A DNA stretch of 64,000 bases from Fibrobacterota bacterium (GTDB lineage: Bacteria; Fibrobacterota; Fibrobacteria; UBA11236): assembly GCA_028287505.1 (NCBI GenBank), contig JAQBPN010000103.1, positions 20,566-84,565 of the forward strand, read 5' to 3'. Below, piece by piece: positions 7,795 to 17,859 of the stretch; the stretch's first letter is position 1; each line of letters begins with the position of its first letter. A program made the translations under genes and the position numbers. Below the pieces are notes generated by a model. It was given only the letters and a program-made list of their open reading frames with translations. It searched no databases and was not told the DNA's origin.

Positions 7795-8925
7795 ATGAGA
7801 ATGAGCGACCTGTTCCAAAATCCGAAACCCGACCGAATGGCCAAAAGAGGCAGGATCCTGCTGCCTCTCCTCTCCCTGTTCGCTGCGGTATTTGTTTTAC
7901 CCGGCCACTCGCAAGTGGCTCCCAAATTCAGTGTGCTCCTATATGATAAGGGTCCCGCGGGAGAAGGGTATGTGCATACCGCCGCCAAGCTGACCCTGAA
8001 GGATAGCGCCCAGGCCTGGGGCAGGCAATACGGCTTTACCGTGGACGTGGCCGAGGACCCGACCCTGATCAATACGACCAACCTGGCCAAATACCAGGTA
8101 GTGGTCTTCAACAACATCTCGGCGGAAGTGGTGGACGCCTTGCCGCTGGCCGGTCAGAAAACCGCCCTGCTCGAGTACATGAAGACCGGCGGGTTCGTGG
8201 CGAACCATGCCGTGACCGAGGCCGGACGATGGCCGGAAATGGTGTCGCTGCTGGGCGCCAAAATGAGCAACCATACTTCAGAGGTCAATCTGGCGACGGC
8301 GACCTTGAACCTGGATACGGGTTCCGCCAACCATCCCATCATCACGGGCATGGCGGCCACCGGGACCAAACTCGCCCTTGTCGCCAAGATCTCCCTGGCG
8401 GATGAATGGTACACGTACACAAGCAATCCCCGCAGCGTTTCCGGAGTGAAAATCCTGTACACGCTTGACGAGAAGACCTTCACCCCCGCGGGCGCCATGG
8501 GGGCGGACCATCCCATCGCCTGGATCCGCACCCTGCCGACGGGCGGACGGATATTCTACAGCGGCATCGGACATGCCGGAGGCTTTCTGACTCCCGCCTT
8601 CACCAGGAGCCTGTTCATCAACGCGATTCTCTGGGCGGCCAAAATGGACGCCAACGTGGGGATCCGGAAGGACGCCGATCGTCCCTCCCAAATGGAACAC
8701 CTTTTCGAGGCCCGGTCCACGGGGCCTTCCCAGCTTTCGGTTTCGGTGCGCCTGGAAGGCCGCTATCGCGTGGAGGTCCGTTCCATGGACGGGAAGCTGC
8801 TGGCGAGCCGGGCGGGCAAGGGCTTCAATACCTATGCATTCAAGGGTTTAAGGCATGCAAGTCCCGTCAGCGTCGAGGTGGAATCGGCGGATAGGCGGGG
8901 ATCACAAGTGGCGCGGATACGGTAG
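7795..8925 (+). CDS. Secreted ThuA-domain protein with C-terminal sorting-type domain
   Basis: A 376-residue protein with signal sequence ILLPLLSLFAAVFVLPGHSQ. Residues about 45-285 form a ThuA-like class I glutamine amidotransferase-like fold: YQVVVFNNISAEV, GGFVANHAVTEAG, DEWYTY, and DHPIAWIRTLPTGGRIFYSG. ThuA proteins act in 3-keto-disaccharide metabolism (trehalose utilisation). The last 75 residues (YRVEVRSMDGKLL, then FKGLRH) resemble the sorting domain repeated in this locus, implying export across the outer membrane. It opens the sugar cluster and runs in the same direction as the following esterase and dehydrogenase genes. Confidence 0.85.
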   Translation: MRMSDLFQNPKPDRMAKRGRILLPLLSLFAAVFVLPGHSQVAPKFSVLLYDKGPAGEGYVHTAAKLTLKDSAQAWGRQYGFTVDVAEDPTLINTTNLAKYQVVVFNNISAEVVDALPLAGQKTALLEYMKTGGFVANHAVTEAGRWPEMVSLLGAKMSNHTSEVNLATATLNLDTGSANHPIITGMAATGTKLALVAKISLADEWYTYTSNPRSVSGVKILYTLDEKTFTPAGAMGADHPIAWIRTLPTGGRIFYSGIGHAGGFLTPAFTRSLFINAILWAAKMDANVGIRKDADRPSQMEHLFEARSTGPSQLSVSVRLEGRYRVEVRSMDGKLLASRAGKGFNTYAFKGLRHASPVSVEVESADRRGSQVARIR

Positions 8926-8979
8926 CGCGGGCAAGTGTTCCGAATCGGTGGCTTTGAAATCGGAAAAAAGGGGATCTCG

Positions 8980-10143
8980 ATGATGAATAGGATCAATACG
9001 GGCTTGGCCGCGATCGCGGCAGGCAAGGTACGCATGACGGCGGCCTGCATTTTGTTTCCGGCCATGTGGGCGGTGGCGCTTTCCTGCAACGATAAACCGG
9101 GCAGGTACGTGAACCAGAACGTTTTCACCTCGGTGAAGTCGACGACGAACATCCCGTTCGGTTCGGCCAAGAATCCCTTGCACAACAACGCCGTCGAGAA
9201 CCTGGCCACGGACATTTTCCAACCCAACAACGATACCTGCACCAAGCGCCCCCTGGTCATCTTCATGTGGGGCGGGGGATTCCAGACCGGTCAGCGCCAG
9301 GATGAAAACGGCGATTGCCAGAACTTCGCCAAACGCGGTTTCGTCTGCGCTACCAGCGATTACCGGAAGGGAAACGGCGGCGCCTACACCATTCCCAATT
9401 TCTGCGGGCCCGCCTTCATGTCTACCCAGGATACGCGGGCGGCCATCCGCTTCTACAAGAAAAACGGTGCGCAGTACGGCATCGACACCTCCCTTATTTT
9501 CGTCGGCGGCTGCTCCTCCGGAGCCTATGCCGCCATGCATACCGGCTACCTGGACGAAACCTCCGAGATACCCAAATACCTGACCGCGGCCGTCACGGAA
9601 GGCGGGATCGAAGGCAATAGCGGGAACCCCGGCTATAGCTCCCGTCCCGCCGGCGTGCTTGCGCTTTCCGGATCTTTGTTCGACAGCACCTGGATCACCA
9701 AAGGCAGCATCCCGGCCGCCATGGTTGGTTGCGCCGCCGATCCTATCGAAAGCCCCGATTCCCTGTCCAACAATGGCGCCCCCCCGAAGTTCATCTCCAA
9801 TTTCGACATGACCCGCCTGACTCCGCGGTTCAAGCGCATGGAAGTGCCCAACGCCATCAAAGTCGTTCCTGGTAGCTGTCACTGCCCGCACAATACCGAC
9901 AATATCGTCGGCGATCAGAGCATCGACTTCCTGGCCAAGTCGGCCTTTACGTTCATGAACCTGCCGCCGGTGACCCGGATATCCGCGGTCATCAATCCGC
10001 AGGTGCTCGGTGGAAACGCCGATGGCGCCTGGTTCGATTTGCGGGGGCATCGTGTGGAAGCATCGAGCGGGGCGTCCAAACCCTTGCTTCCGCCCGGCAT
10101 CTATTTCCACAAGCCGGAATCGGCATTGGCGAGCCGCAAATAG
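8980..10143 (+). CDS. Secreted alpha/beta-hydrolase (carboxylesterase-like) with C-terminal sorting-type domain
   Basis: A 387-residue protein from ATG 8980, preceded by an AAAAGGGG ribosome site. After a signal segment comes a carboxylesterase-like core: oxyanion motif FMWGGGFQTG, the nucleophile elbow GGCSSGAYAA (G-x-S-x-G), DTRAAIRFYKKNGAQYGID before it, and a likely catalytic His in GSCHCPH. Several cysteines suggest disulfides. The final 50 residues (GAWFDLRGHRVE, PPGIYF) form the short beta sorting-type domain. It probably deacylates a carbohydrate or other ester outside the cell. Substrate unknown. Confidence 0.8.
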   Translation: MMNRINTGLAAIAAGKVRMTAACILFPAMWAVALSCNDKPGRYVNQNVFTSVKSTTNIPFGSAKNPLHNNAVENLATDIFQPNNDTCTKRPLVIFMWGGGFQTGQRQDENGDCQNFAKRGFVCATSDYRKGNGGAYTIPNFCGPAFMSTQDTRAAIRFYKKNGAQYGIDTSLIFVGGCSSGAYAAMHTGYLDETSEIPKYLTAAVTEGGIEGNSGNPGYSSRPAGVLALSGSLFDSTWITKGSIPAAMVGCAADPIESPDSLSNNGAPPKFISNFDMTRLTPRFKRMEVPNAIKVVPGSCHCPHNTDNIVGDQSIDFLAKSAFTFMNLPPVTRISAVINPQVLGGNADGAWFDLRGHRVEASSGASKPLLPPGIYFHKPESALASRK

Positions 10144-10218
10144 GCTCGTTGCAAAAGGGCATTTGAGACGGAAACGGTGGGACCGCCTGGCGGCCCGGGT
10201 ATAACGAGGGAGGCTTCC

Positions 10219-11775
10219 ATGAAATTAGCTTTTGTAACATTGGTAATGATTGGTTTTAAATTGGTTTCCGCGGCGCCCTATCCGGGCTGCGCCAATCCCA
10301 CGGATGCGGATTTCCGCATGGTCACCCTCACCACGCGGGCGGCATCCGCCCTTAACGAACCCCTCAAGATGTCCTTCGACATGACGGATGCCGGCAAGGT
10401 CGACATCTATTTCATCGAAAAGGGCGGCAACCTCAGGAAATTCGACGGCGCCACGCAGGCCGTCACCACCCTGGGCAAGATCAGCGTCCACGTCCAGGAT
10501 GAATACGGACTGATGGGCATCGTCCTGGATCCCAAGTTCAAGACCAACAAGTTCCTGTACGTGCTTTACATGCCCAACCAGGCCAATATCGAATTGCGCA
10601 TCTCGCGCTTCACCGTTGCGGCGAACACATTGGACATGGCTTCCGAAAAGATCATGTTCCATTTCACGGCGGCCACGGGGTGGCATGGCGGCGGAGGCAT
10701 GGCCTTCGACCCGGCCGGTAATCTCTGGGTCGGCATCGGGGATACCCGCGTAGGGCAGGGGGCGGCCCCCAATACCAACGACTTTCGAGGCAAGATCCTG
10801 CGTTTCCATCCGGAGGCGGACGGCTCCTACACCATTCCCTCCGGGAACCTGTTCCCCCCGGGCACGGAAAAGACGAAACCGGAAATCTACATCATGGGCA
10901 ACCGCGAACCTTATACCCTCGCCATCGACCCCAAGACAAGCTGGGTGGTATGGGGAGAAGTGGGCCCGGACGGCTTCGGCGTGACCGAAGAATACGATTT
11001 GGCCACCAAGCCGTATAATGCCGGATTCCCTTACTTCGCCGGCAACAATAAGCTCATAACCCTGGGGGACGGCATCCACACCACTCCTTCCAATGAGGAT
11101 CCGGCCCATCCCACCAATACCAGTCCGGACAACACCGGTCTGAAGGATCTGCCTCCGGCCGTGCCGGGCACCTATAACTATCAGCAGGCCTGCGGCATCA
11201 CCGGTCCCGTATTCCGCTATGACTATGTCCCGAACACGCCGGTCAAGTTCCCGCCCCAATTCGACGGGACCTGGTTCGTGGGCGACATCAACAAGAACGA
11301 GCTCGACACCATGGCCTTGGACGGTGCGGGCAAGCCCGGGCCCTTGGGCCGTCTGTTCGGGCAAATGCGCGTCTACAAACCCACGGACTTCAAGCTGGGT
11401 CCGGACGGGGCTATTTACATCATGAACTACGCCGGCAACTACGGTCCCAGCGATCAATCCAGCATCGTCCGTATCGAATACACGGGCACTTGCCGCCCTG
11501 ACACCAAGCCGCTTCCCTCCGCGATCCAGCCCGGCCAGTTGGCGACGATGAATGGCTTCTCCCTTTCCGGGACCCGCGTCCAGATCGATCTCCCCGGCAA
11601 ATCCGAAATGCGGGTATGGGACGCGGCGGGAAAGCTCAGTTTCTTCCGCCCGGTCAACGGCGGCGAGCGTTTCGATCTCGCCGGTCTCATGGGCAAGCGC
11701 CCCGGCGTCTATGTGGTGACCCTCTCCGCAGGTGGAACGGCCTCCGCGCCTAAACTGATGTTGATGGCGCCCTGA
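10219..11775 (+). CDS. Secreted glucose/sorbosone dehydrogenase-type beta-propeller (PQQ-dependent family)
   Basis: A 518-residue exported protein from ATG 10219 (GAGGGAGG upstream). Propeller motifs of the GSDH family are plain: EYGLMGIVLDPKF, WHGGGGMAFDP with a conserved His, GNLWVGIGD, and WGEVGPDGFG. The family oxidises sugars using PQQ, although these paralogues are often uncharacterised. The C-terminus (MRVWDAAGKLSFF, RPGVYVVTLSAG) is a sorting-type domain. The stop overlaps the start of the second ThuA gene by one base (TGATG), so they are translationally coupled. A second GSDH paralogue lies at 16083. Confidence 0.85.
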   Translation: MKLAFVTLVMIGFKLVSAAPYPGCANPTDADFRMVTLTTRAASALNEPLKMSFDMTDAGKVDIYFIEKGGNLRKFDGATQAVTTLGKISVHVQDEYGLMGIVLDPKFKTNKFLYVLYMPNQANIELRISRFTVAANTLDMASEKIMFHFTAATGWHGGGGMAFDPAGNLWVGIGDTRVGQGAAPNTNDFRGKILRFHPEADGSYTIPSGNLFPPGTEKTKPEIYIMGNREPYTLAIDPKTSWVVWGEVGPDGFGVTEEYDLATKPYNAGFPYFAGNNKLITLGDGIHTTPSNEDPAHPTNTSPDNTGLKDLPPAVPGTYNYQQACGITGPVFRYDYVPNTPVKFPPQFDGTWFVGDINKNELDTMALDGAGKPGPLGRLFGQMRVYKPTDFKLGPDGAIYIMNYAGNYGPSDQSSIVRIEYTGTCRPDTKPLPSAIQPGQLATMNGFSLSGTRVQIDLPGKSEMRVWDAAGKLSFFRPVNGGERFDLAGLMGKRPGVYVVTLSAGGTASAPKLMLMAP

Positions 11776-12776
11776 TGAAGACAAACAAGCATGTCCTGTT
11801 GCTGGCGGTCCTGGGAGCGGCGGCTTTCGGCCTGGAAGGGCTCCCGTGCGCCCAAGCCCCGATGAAAGTGCTTGGCGTATATGATGCGAGCGATGGCGGG
11901 CACAGTCCCATGAGCATCGCCGGAAAGCCGGTCCTGGTAAAAATGGGCACGACCGACAATTTCACCCTGGACTATACCTCGGACAAAACGGTCCTCAATG
12001 ACGCCAACCTTGCGAAGTACGATCTCCTGATTGTGATGAACCAATTTCCTTTCAACCTGTCGGCTCCCCAGCAGGCGGCGATCCAGAAATACGTCGAAGG
12101 AGGGAAGGGATTCATCCCCGTCCATACCACTGGATGCGAGGGTGGGGGATGGGCGTGGTTCGGCAAACAGATCATGGGGGGGGTCACCTGGCAAGGCCAT
12201 CACAACCTCCGGCAAGGCACCCTCCTTTTCGAGGATCACACGCATGCCATCACCAAAAATCTCCCCGCCTCCACCAGCATCAAGGAGGAGTGGTATAACT
12301 TCAACGGAAATCCCCGCGCCAATGTGCGCGTGCTGGCCAAAGCCGGCCCGACGGGCGACGCCGACTACGACAAGACCGATCATCCCATGGTCTGGTGCAG
12401 CCTGGGCTTTCCCAAAGCGGTCTACATCAGTCCCGGCCATGATGCCTCGGATTGGACCAATCCGGATTTCGTAGCGCTTTTCCATTACGCCATCCTGTTC
12501 GCGTCCCCGGGCTCGACGCAGCTAAAACTCAAGCAAGCCTACCTCGGGGCGCCTCTTGACGGCCGGGCCTGGACCCGGGACGGGGTGCTGCATGTGGAAT
12601 CGGAAGCCGCCGCCGATCTGCCCGGGATGGGCGTCTTGTCGGATGCATCCGGACGCCGGCTGGAAATCGTGAATGCCGGCAATGCTTCCTTCCGGATCCG
12701 GAATGTTCCGCAAGGGCCGCTTTTCTATCTGCCCGCCGGCCATGCCGCTGCGATTCGGGTGTCCCGGGATCCTTGA
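11775..12776 (+). CDS. Secreted ThuA-domain protein, second copy
   Basis: A 333-residue protein whose ATG shares its A with the stop of the upstream dehydrogenase gene. The signal peptide is followed by the ThuA fold: YDLLIVMNQFPFNLS, GFIPVHTTGC, EEWYNF, HPMVWCSLGFPKAVYISPGHD. This version keeps the conserved HTTG, EEWY and GH residues better than the copy at 7795. A short sorting-type tail (GMGVLSDASGRRLEIV) closes it. Coupling to a sugar dehydrogenase supports a role in handling an oxidised (keto) sugar outside the cytoplasm; that role is inferred. Confidence 0.85.
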   Translation: MKTNKHVLLLAVLGAAAFGLEGLPCAQAPMKVLGVYDASDGGHSPMSIAGKPVLVKMGTTDNFTLDYTSDKTVLNDANLAKYDLLIVMNQFPFNLSAPQQAAIQKYVEGGKGFIPVHTTGCEGGGWAWFGKQIMGGVTWQGHHNLRQGTLLFEDHTHAITKNLPASTSIKEEWYNFNGNPRANVRVLAKAGPTGDADYDKTDHPMVWCSLGFPKAVYISPGHDASDWTNPDFVALFHYAILFASPGSTQLKLKQAYLGAPLDGRAWTRDGVLHVESEAAADLPGMGVLSDASGRRLEIVNAGNASFRIRNVPQGPLFYLPAGHAAAIRVSRDP

Positions 12777-12803
12777 ATCCCGCGGGGTCTCTGAATCCCG
12801 AGG

Positions 12804-14033
12804 CTAGGGAATGAAAACGATCCGCGTTCGTCGGAGGATGTGACCGCCGGTAAACTCCAGCAGATAGATCCCGCTTGGAGCGTTCAACGCGGATAAATCC
12901 AGGGTATGCTCCCCGGGTCCCTGGACGCCGTCGAATATTCGCCGCTTCATTTTTCCATCCGTTCCATAAAGCACGGCCTTGATCCGGGCGAGCCGGGGCA
13001 GGGAATAGCGGATAACACCGTGCTCCAGGGAAAATCGGGACCCGGTGAATCCTGCCGGCGCGGCAATCGGAAGGGCGCCTTGATGGATTGTCAACAGGGT
13101 GTTGGAGTCACCGGCAATCATCCCCGTATTCGGGTTCAAAAGGAATACGGATCTGAGATTGTTCCCGGTGATGCCCGGTTGCGGGATCCAATGGGCGCCG
13201 CCATCGCCGGTTTTGAGAATGGTTCCGGAATCGCCTACCGCCCAGCCGATGCGGGTCCCCTGGAAGCACACTGAGCGCAAATTGTTGAAGGTTCCGCCTG
13301 ACTGCCCTACCCAATCCTTGCCCCCATTGTCGGTATGCAGGATGAGGCCGGAATCGCCTACGGCCCAGCCGGTGTCCGCGTTTCCGAAGGAAACGGAATT
13401 CAGGGTATTGGCGATTCCGTTGATCTGCGAATGCCAGGTGGCGCCTGCATCCGTGGTTTTGAGGATCAATCCCGCGGGTGGCCGGTAATACCCCCAATCG
13501 ATTCCGATGTAGCTGCTGCCCACCGCATATCCCGTGTCCGCGCCTGTGAAACGGATCGAATTCAGGGTATAGCCGCTATCGCAGCAATCCGCGATGGGCT
13601 GCGCGTTCCAGGATCCGCCCCCGTCTCCGGTTTTCATCAGGGTATTGTTGCCGACCACCCAACCCGTATCGGCATTGAGGAAGAACACCGAGTAATAGAA
13701 CTCGCCGGTCCCCGGAGCCACCGGGATCCAATGGGAGCCCCCGTCGACGGTTTTGAAGATTGGGTTCCAACCGACGGCCCATCCGGTATCAGGGTTGATG
13801 AAGTAAAGGGAGTGGATGGAGTTGTGCGCCCCGCTGGTTTGCGGGGACCAGGTGAGGCCGGCATCGGCCGTTTTGAGGATGGTAGTTCCCGGGGATTCGC
13901 TATTGAAGCCGGTTCCGCCTCCGACATAACCGACGTCCGGGTCCACCAGGAAAACGGACAGATTATCCTGCGCCCGGGAATCCTTCGCTATCAGCGCAAA
14001 AACCAAAAGGGCCAAAGCCGCCCGACCATTCAT
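12804..14033 (-). CDS. Secreted YCF48/BNR-type beta-propeller with C-terminal sorting domain
   Basis: A 409-residue exported protein with seven repeats of the pattern DTGWAVG ... ILKT-DGG-xW, which fits a seven-bladed YCF48/Asp-box propeller (residues about 25-335). The final 75 residues (YSLPRLARIKAVLYGTDGKM, then APSGIYLLEF) are a type IX-like sorting domain. Such propellers bind glycans or protein partners; no catalytic residues are evident. It is transcribed opposite to its neighbours and divergent from the cytochrome-like gene, across a 203-base AT-rich gap. Confidence 0.85.
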   Translation of the reverse strand: MNGRAALALLVFALIAKDSRAQDNLSVFLVDPDVGYVGGGTGFNSESPGTTILKTADAGLTWSPQTSGAHNSIHSLYFINPDTGWAVGWNPIFKTVDGGSHWIPVAPGTGEFYYSVFFLNADTGWVVGNNTLMKTGDGGGSWNAQPIADCCDSGYTLNSIRFTGADTGYAVGSSYIGIDWGYYRPPAGLILKTTDAGATWHSQINGIANTLNSVSFGNADTGWAVGDSGLILHTDNGGKDWVGQSGGTFNNLRSVCFQGTRIGWAVGDSGTILKTGDGGAHWIPQPGITGNNLRSVFLLNPNTGMIAGDSNTLLTIHQGALPIAAPAGFTGSRFSLEHGVIRYSLPRLARIKAVLYGTDGKMKRRIFDGVQGPGEHTLDLSALNAPSGIYLLEFTGGHILRRTRIVFIP

Positions 14034-14236
14034 GATGTACCCGCCGGCTTTGCCGTCTTGATCGCAAAGGGGAAAAATGTGAACATCTCTAATCTACCCC
14101 ATTGTAAGTACAGGCCCTTGGCGATTTGACCTCAAAATATGCACGAAAAAGCCCCTATTCCGATTTTATACACGCAATTGCTTAATAATTACACACCCAA
14201 ATTGGCGTTTTCCGCTATTAAAAGAAGGGGAGATTT
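14034..14236. promoter_or_regulatory. Divergent promoter region, AT-rich
   Basis: The 203 bases between two divergent start codons are clearly AT-richer than the genes. They include TTTGACCTCAAA (14127-14138), an imperfect palindrome, and AAGGGGAG just before the ATG at 14237. Individual -35/-10 boxes cannot be assigned securely. Confidence 0.4.
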
Positions 14237-16024
14237 ATGTTAAACAAGCGAATACTGTGCCTTTGGGCTGGCCTGCTGTCAGCCCCCACGCTTTCATTGA
14301 GCGTCCCCTTCCATTACTTCAATCCTCTGGACACGGCCAACGTGCCCAAATTGCTGTCGCAAACCGGCGCCTACAACAATACCCAGACCAAGACCGTGGA
14401 CACGGCGGCGAAGTATTTCGAAGTCAACGCCGCCTTGTGGTCCGACGAGGCCGCCAAAAGCCGTTGGGTCATCCTGCGTCCGGGGAAGCACATCCCTTAC
14501 AATGACGCCACGGATTTCTTCGACTATCCCGACAGCACCGTATTCATGAAGACGTTCAAGCTCGATAAGATCCAGGGGGATTCCACCCCCAATACGTCCC
14601 GGGTTTATTGGGAAACCCGCCTGTTGGTGAGGAAGGCGGATCCGACGACCCACATCGACTGGTACGGGTTTTCCTATCGCTGGCGGGCGGATCAAAGCGA
14701 TGCGGACCTGGTTTCCATAGCAAACGGTCTGGACACGGTTTTCTATTACACCACCACGGAAAACAAGCTCAGCTACAAGAAGTGGCATTTCCCTTCCCAG
14801 AAGAATTGCTCGCGGTGCCACGTTCCCGGCGCCGGGAACAGCCCTTTCGGAGACACTCTGCCCTTCCTGGCCCGCGGGGTTTTGGGCCTCTATCCCGCCC
14901 AATTGAAGCGTCCTTCCACTTTGGTCGCCAACACCAACCAGGTGATCGACCTGTTCAACAAGGGCGTATTCTCGGGGACCAAGCCGGACGCGGCTGCTTT
15001 GGCCAGGCGCTTCAAGGGCGTCCATGAGCCCATCTCCGGGACTCTGACCGCCGACCAGCGTTTCGCCACCATCGACAGCATGGCCCGATCCTACATCGCC
15101 GCCAACTGTTCCGGATGCCATGGGTTCCGGGGCATGGCCGGAAGCGCATCGGGCCAGGCCATCATCAATTTCGATTGGTACGATCTGAAACCGCATATGG
15201 AGTTCAGCAACCGTCCCGTCAACGTGGTCGGATTGAACAACATCGCTCCTCTCGACACTACGGGATTCATCCCGCCCGCGGGCCGCAATCTGATGACTCT
15301 GGCGGCCAACCAATGGGGTTTCAAGACCGGTGCCGGGCAGTTCATGGACATGTCCCTGCCGGCGGGCGACCCCGCCGCTTTCCCTTCCGTGATGATTTAT
15401 CCGGGATACCCGGCCCTTTCGGAAATCCTCTATCGCCAATGGGCCCGCAACTCTCCCGCGATGGATTCCGGAACCGTGGCGCGGGCTCTCAAGTACAACA
15501 TCCTTTACGGCGATTCGGTCCATGCCAAGGAGCGCCAAGCCTGGATCTTTTCCAAGCCCTGGGGTTCCCAGGCTTGGGTGACCATGGTTACTCAGCACGG
15601 ACTCACCGTCGACAAGATATTGAGACCCGTCGACACCAGCGCCTCGGATGCCGTCTATGATCTGTACGCCGAGCATGGGGATCAGATGCCCATCATAGCC
15701 ACCTTCGTTCCGGACACCTCGGCGCTGAAGATCCTGGTGGAGTGGGTCAAGAACTACAAGATCCTGGTGCCCGTCGCCGGCGTGGCGAATCCGAAATCCG
15801 CCCGGGCCCTGGCCCTGGCCGCATCCAATCGTCCCGTCATCCGCGATCGCGTCCTGTTCGTTCCCAGCGGATGGGCAGGGACCGCGGTCATGATGGATCT
15901 CAGCGGAAGGGCCCATACCTTGGCCGCCACGGGGAAAGGTTCCTACGTCCTGCCGGCCGGAATTCCCAATGGGGTGTATGTATTCAGGGTCGGCGTCCAC
16001 ACTTTCTTCACCTCGGTGCTCTGA
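14237..16024 (+). CDS. Secreted diheme-type cytochrome-like protein (HNE_0200-like family)
   Basis: A 595-residue exported protein with ribosome site AAGGGGAG. Two CxxCH motifs, NCSRCHVPG near residue 193 and NCSGCHGFRG near 293, predict covalent haem c. The N-terminal segment (VNAALWSDEAAKSRWVILRP, then VFMKTFKL) matches my recollection of the HNE_0200/SO2930 family of haem proteins, whose function is unknown. The last 60 residues (AVMMDLSGRAHTL, NGVYVFRVG) form a sorting-type domain. It lies directly before the second sugar dehydrogenase, so it could take electrons from that enzyme in the envelope; that link is inferred from adjacency. Confidence 0.8.
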   Translation: MLNKRILCLWAGLLSAPTLSLSVPFHYFNPLDTANVPKLLSQTGAYNNTQTKTVDTAAKYFEVNAALWSDEAAKSRWVILRPGKHIPYNDATDFFDYPDSTVFMKTFKLDKIQGDSTPNTSRVYWETRLLVRKADPTTHIDWYGFSYRWRADQSDADLVSIANGLDTVFYYTTTENKLSYKKWHFPSQKNCSRCHVPGAGNSPFGDTLPFLARGVLGLYPAQLKRPSTLVANTNQVIDLFNKGVFSGTKPDAAALARRFKGVHEPISGTLTADQRFATIDSMARSYIAANCSGCHGFRGMAGSASGQAIINFDWYDLKPHMEFSNRPVNVVGLNNIAPLDTTGFIPPAGRNLMTLAANQWGFKTGAGQFMDMSLPAGDPAAFPSVMIYPGYPALSEILYRQWARNSPAMDSGTVARALKYNILYGDSVHAKERQAWIFSKPWGSQAWVTMVTQHGLTVDKILRPVDTSASDAVYDLYAEHGDQMPIIATFVPDTSALKILVEWVKNYKILVPVAGVANPKSARALALAASNRPVIRDRVLFVPSGWAGTAVMMDLSGRAHTLAATGKGSYVLPAGIPNGVYVFRVGVHTFFTSVL

Positions 16025-16082
16025 ACGGGGCGTCCGTATGGTCATTTTCGATCTCATTCGGTAGTACTCAAAAGGGGGATTT

Positions 16083-17858
16083 ATGCGTCTAGGCGCTCAA
16101 ACGGCATTTTTCGGGTTGATGATGGGGCTGGCCTCATCGGGTTGGTCTGTGGATCTGGGGACCTACAAGGGTTGCGCGGCCACGGACAATGATTTTGCGA
16201 TGACGAAGATATTCCAGGGTCCGGTTCCCTCTTCCGGCGGGGACAACTCCGCCAACTCGGTGCTCAAGGTGTCGTTCGACGCCCAGCCGAACAACGTCGT
16301 CGACGTCTACTTCATCCAGAAGTGGGGCGCCATCAGCCGCTACAACGGCGCGGCCAAGACCGTCGACGTGCTGGGCACCCTGAACGCCAACCATAAGGGC
16401 GAACAGGGGCTGATCGGCATCGCCCTGGATCCGAATTTCAAGACCAACCGTTACATCTACGTGAACTACTCCTTCGTGGAAGCCGGAAACACCTACGCCT
16501 TCCGCATCTCCCGGTTCACCCTGGGCGCGGGAGCCGCGGGCAAAATCGACATGGCTTCGGAAAAGATCCTGATCAAGATCCCCTGCCAGAACAATGACTG
16601 GCATACCGCCGGGGCCATGCTGTTCGACGCCTACGGCGATCTGTTCTGCAACATCGGCGACAACCAGCAATCCGAAGGGACCGCGGGGAATACGGCGGAT
16701 CTCCGCGGCGGCATCATTCGCATCCACCCGGACGATTCCCCCAAAGGCTATTCCATTCCCAAGGGCAATTTCGGCGAAGTGATGGCCGCGTCCTTCAAGA
16801 CGGCGGGCAACACCACCGTGGCCGCGCAGTACGCGGATACGAGCATGGTCAAGGCGGAGATCTTCGTGAAGGGCACGCGCAACGCCTATACGTTGGGCAT
16901 GGATCCGGTCCGCCGCTGGATCGCCTGGGGCGAAGTGGGACCCGATCAGGGCAAGGTTTCCGAGGAATACAACATGGTCAAGGCGCCCGTATTCGGCGGA
17001 TGGCCCTACTTCGCGGGCGCGGAAAACATGGGCGCGGGCTCTCCCTCCGGAGGCCCGGCCGGCGGTCCCTACGGCACCGCGGTACCGTTGATGCCTAACC
17101 CGAATGCGATCATGAACAACTTCGCGGGCATCAAAGGCGTCAAGACTCTGCCCCCCAACCACAACCCCATCTTCGTGAAAAACCAGTCCTGCGCCATGGG
17201 CGGGCCGATTTTCGTCTATGACGGCGCCAATACTTCATCCACCCAATTCCCTCCCCAATTCAACCATAAGTGGATCCTCAGCGATTGCAATGGTTCCGGT
17301 TATGGTTACCGCCTCTTGTCTTTCGACGCCGCGGGCGATACGGTCGTGGGCGGGGACGCCCTCAAGATCTTCGCCGGCGCCAATGCCCCCAAAACCGTGG
17401 GCCTGGTGGACATGAAACAAGGTCCGGATGGATCGCTTTACATCGTGGACTGGGGCGGGGGCGCAATCTACAGGATGGATTACACCGGTACCTGCAAGGA
17501 TGCGACCCTGCTGAAGGATAAGACCGGATGCGCGGATGCCACCGCCAAGAATTACGACGCTTCGATTCCCGCGGCCTACAATGATCCCAGGCTCTGCCAG
17601 TTCGGGACCTCGCTGGTACCGGGCCGCATCTTCACCGAGAATCCCATTCTGGTCAGCGGCCGCACCGTTACGGTTTCCCTTCAGGGTGGATATGAACTCC
17701 GCGTGCTGGATGTTTCCGGACGGGTGGCGTATTCCATGAGCGGCGAAGGCAACAAGACCTACGCGCTGCCCGGGCTCAAGCAATCCGGCGTCTATCATGT
17801 GGAAGTCAAGGGAAGCGAAGGCGTGTTCACGAGCCGATTGTTGAACGTGACCCCGTGA
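16083..17858 (+). CDS. Secreted glucose/sorbosone dehydrogenase-type beta-propeller, second paralogue
   Basis: A 591-residue exported protein preceded by AAAGGGGG. Family motifs: GEQGLIGIALDPNFKTNRYI, DWHTAGAMLFD with the conserved His, CNIGDNQQ, and AWGEVGPDQG. Compared with the 10219 paralogue it has a longer Gly/Pro-rich insertion (near residues 315-345). A GCADATAKNYDASIPAAYND segment near residue 480 resembles the short GC-D-AxNYD repeat seen in type IX-exported proteins. A sorting-type domain ends it (YELRVLDVSGRVAYSM). Role as a PQQ-type sugar dehydrogenase is by family. Confidence 0.85.
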   Translation: MRLGAQTAFFGLMMGLASSGWSVDLGTYKGCAATDNDFAMTKIFQGPVPSSGGDNSANSVLKVSFDAQPNNVVDVYFIQKWGAISRYNGAAKTVDVLGTLNANHKGEQGLIGIALDPNFKTNRYIYVNYSFVEAGNTYAFRISRFTLGAGAAGKIDMASEKILIKIPCQNNDWHTAGAMLFDAYGDLFCNIGDNQQSEGTAGNTADLRGGIIRIHPDDSPKGYSIPKGNFGEVMAASFKTAGNTTVAAQYADTSMVKAEIFVKGTRNAYTLGMDPVRRWIAWGEVGPDQGKVSEEYNMVKAPVFGGWPYFAGAENMGAGSPSGGPAGGPYGTAVPLMPNPNAIMNNFAGIKGVKTLPPNHNPIFVKNQSCAMGGPIFVYDGANTSSTQFPPQFNHKWILSDCNGSGYGYRLLSFDAAGDTVVGGDALKIFAGANAPKTVGLVDMKQGPDGSLYIVDWGGGAIYRMDYTGTCKDATLLKDKTGCADATAKNYDASIPAAYNDPRLCQFGTSLVPGRIFTENPILVSGRTVTVSLQGGYELRVLDVSGRVAYSMSGEGNKTYALPGLKQSGVYHVEVKGSEGVFTSRLLNVTP

Positions 17859-17859
17859 T

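Noticed and set aside
10225..11784. Long antisense frame over the first sugar dehydrogenase
   Set aside because: No start signals; plus strand has a complete GSDH domain.
14294..16057. Long open frame antisense to the cytochrome-like gene
   Set aside because: GC-rich mirror frame with no ribosome site or domain; the plus-strand gene has signal peptide, CxxCH motifs and a sorting domain.
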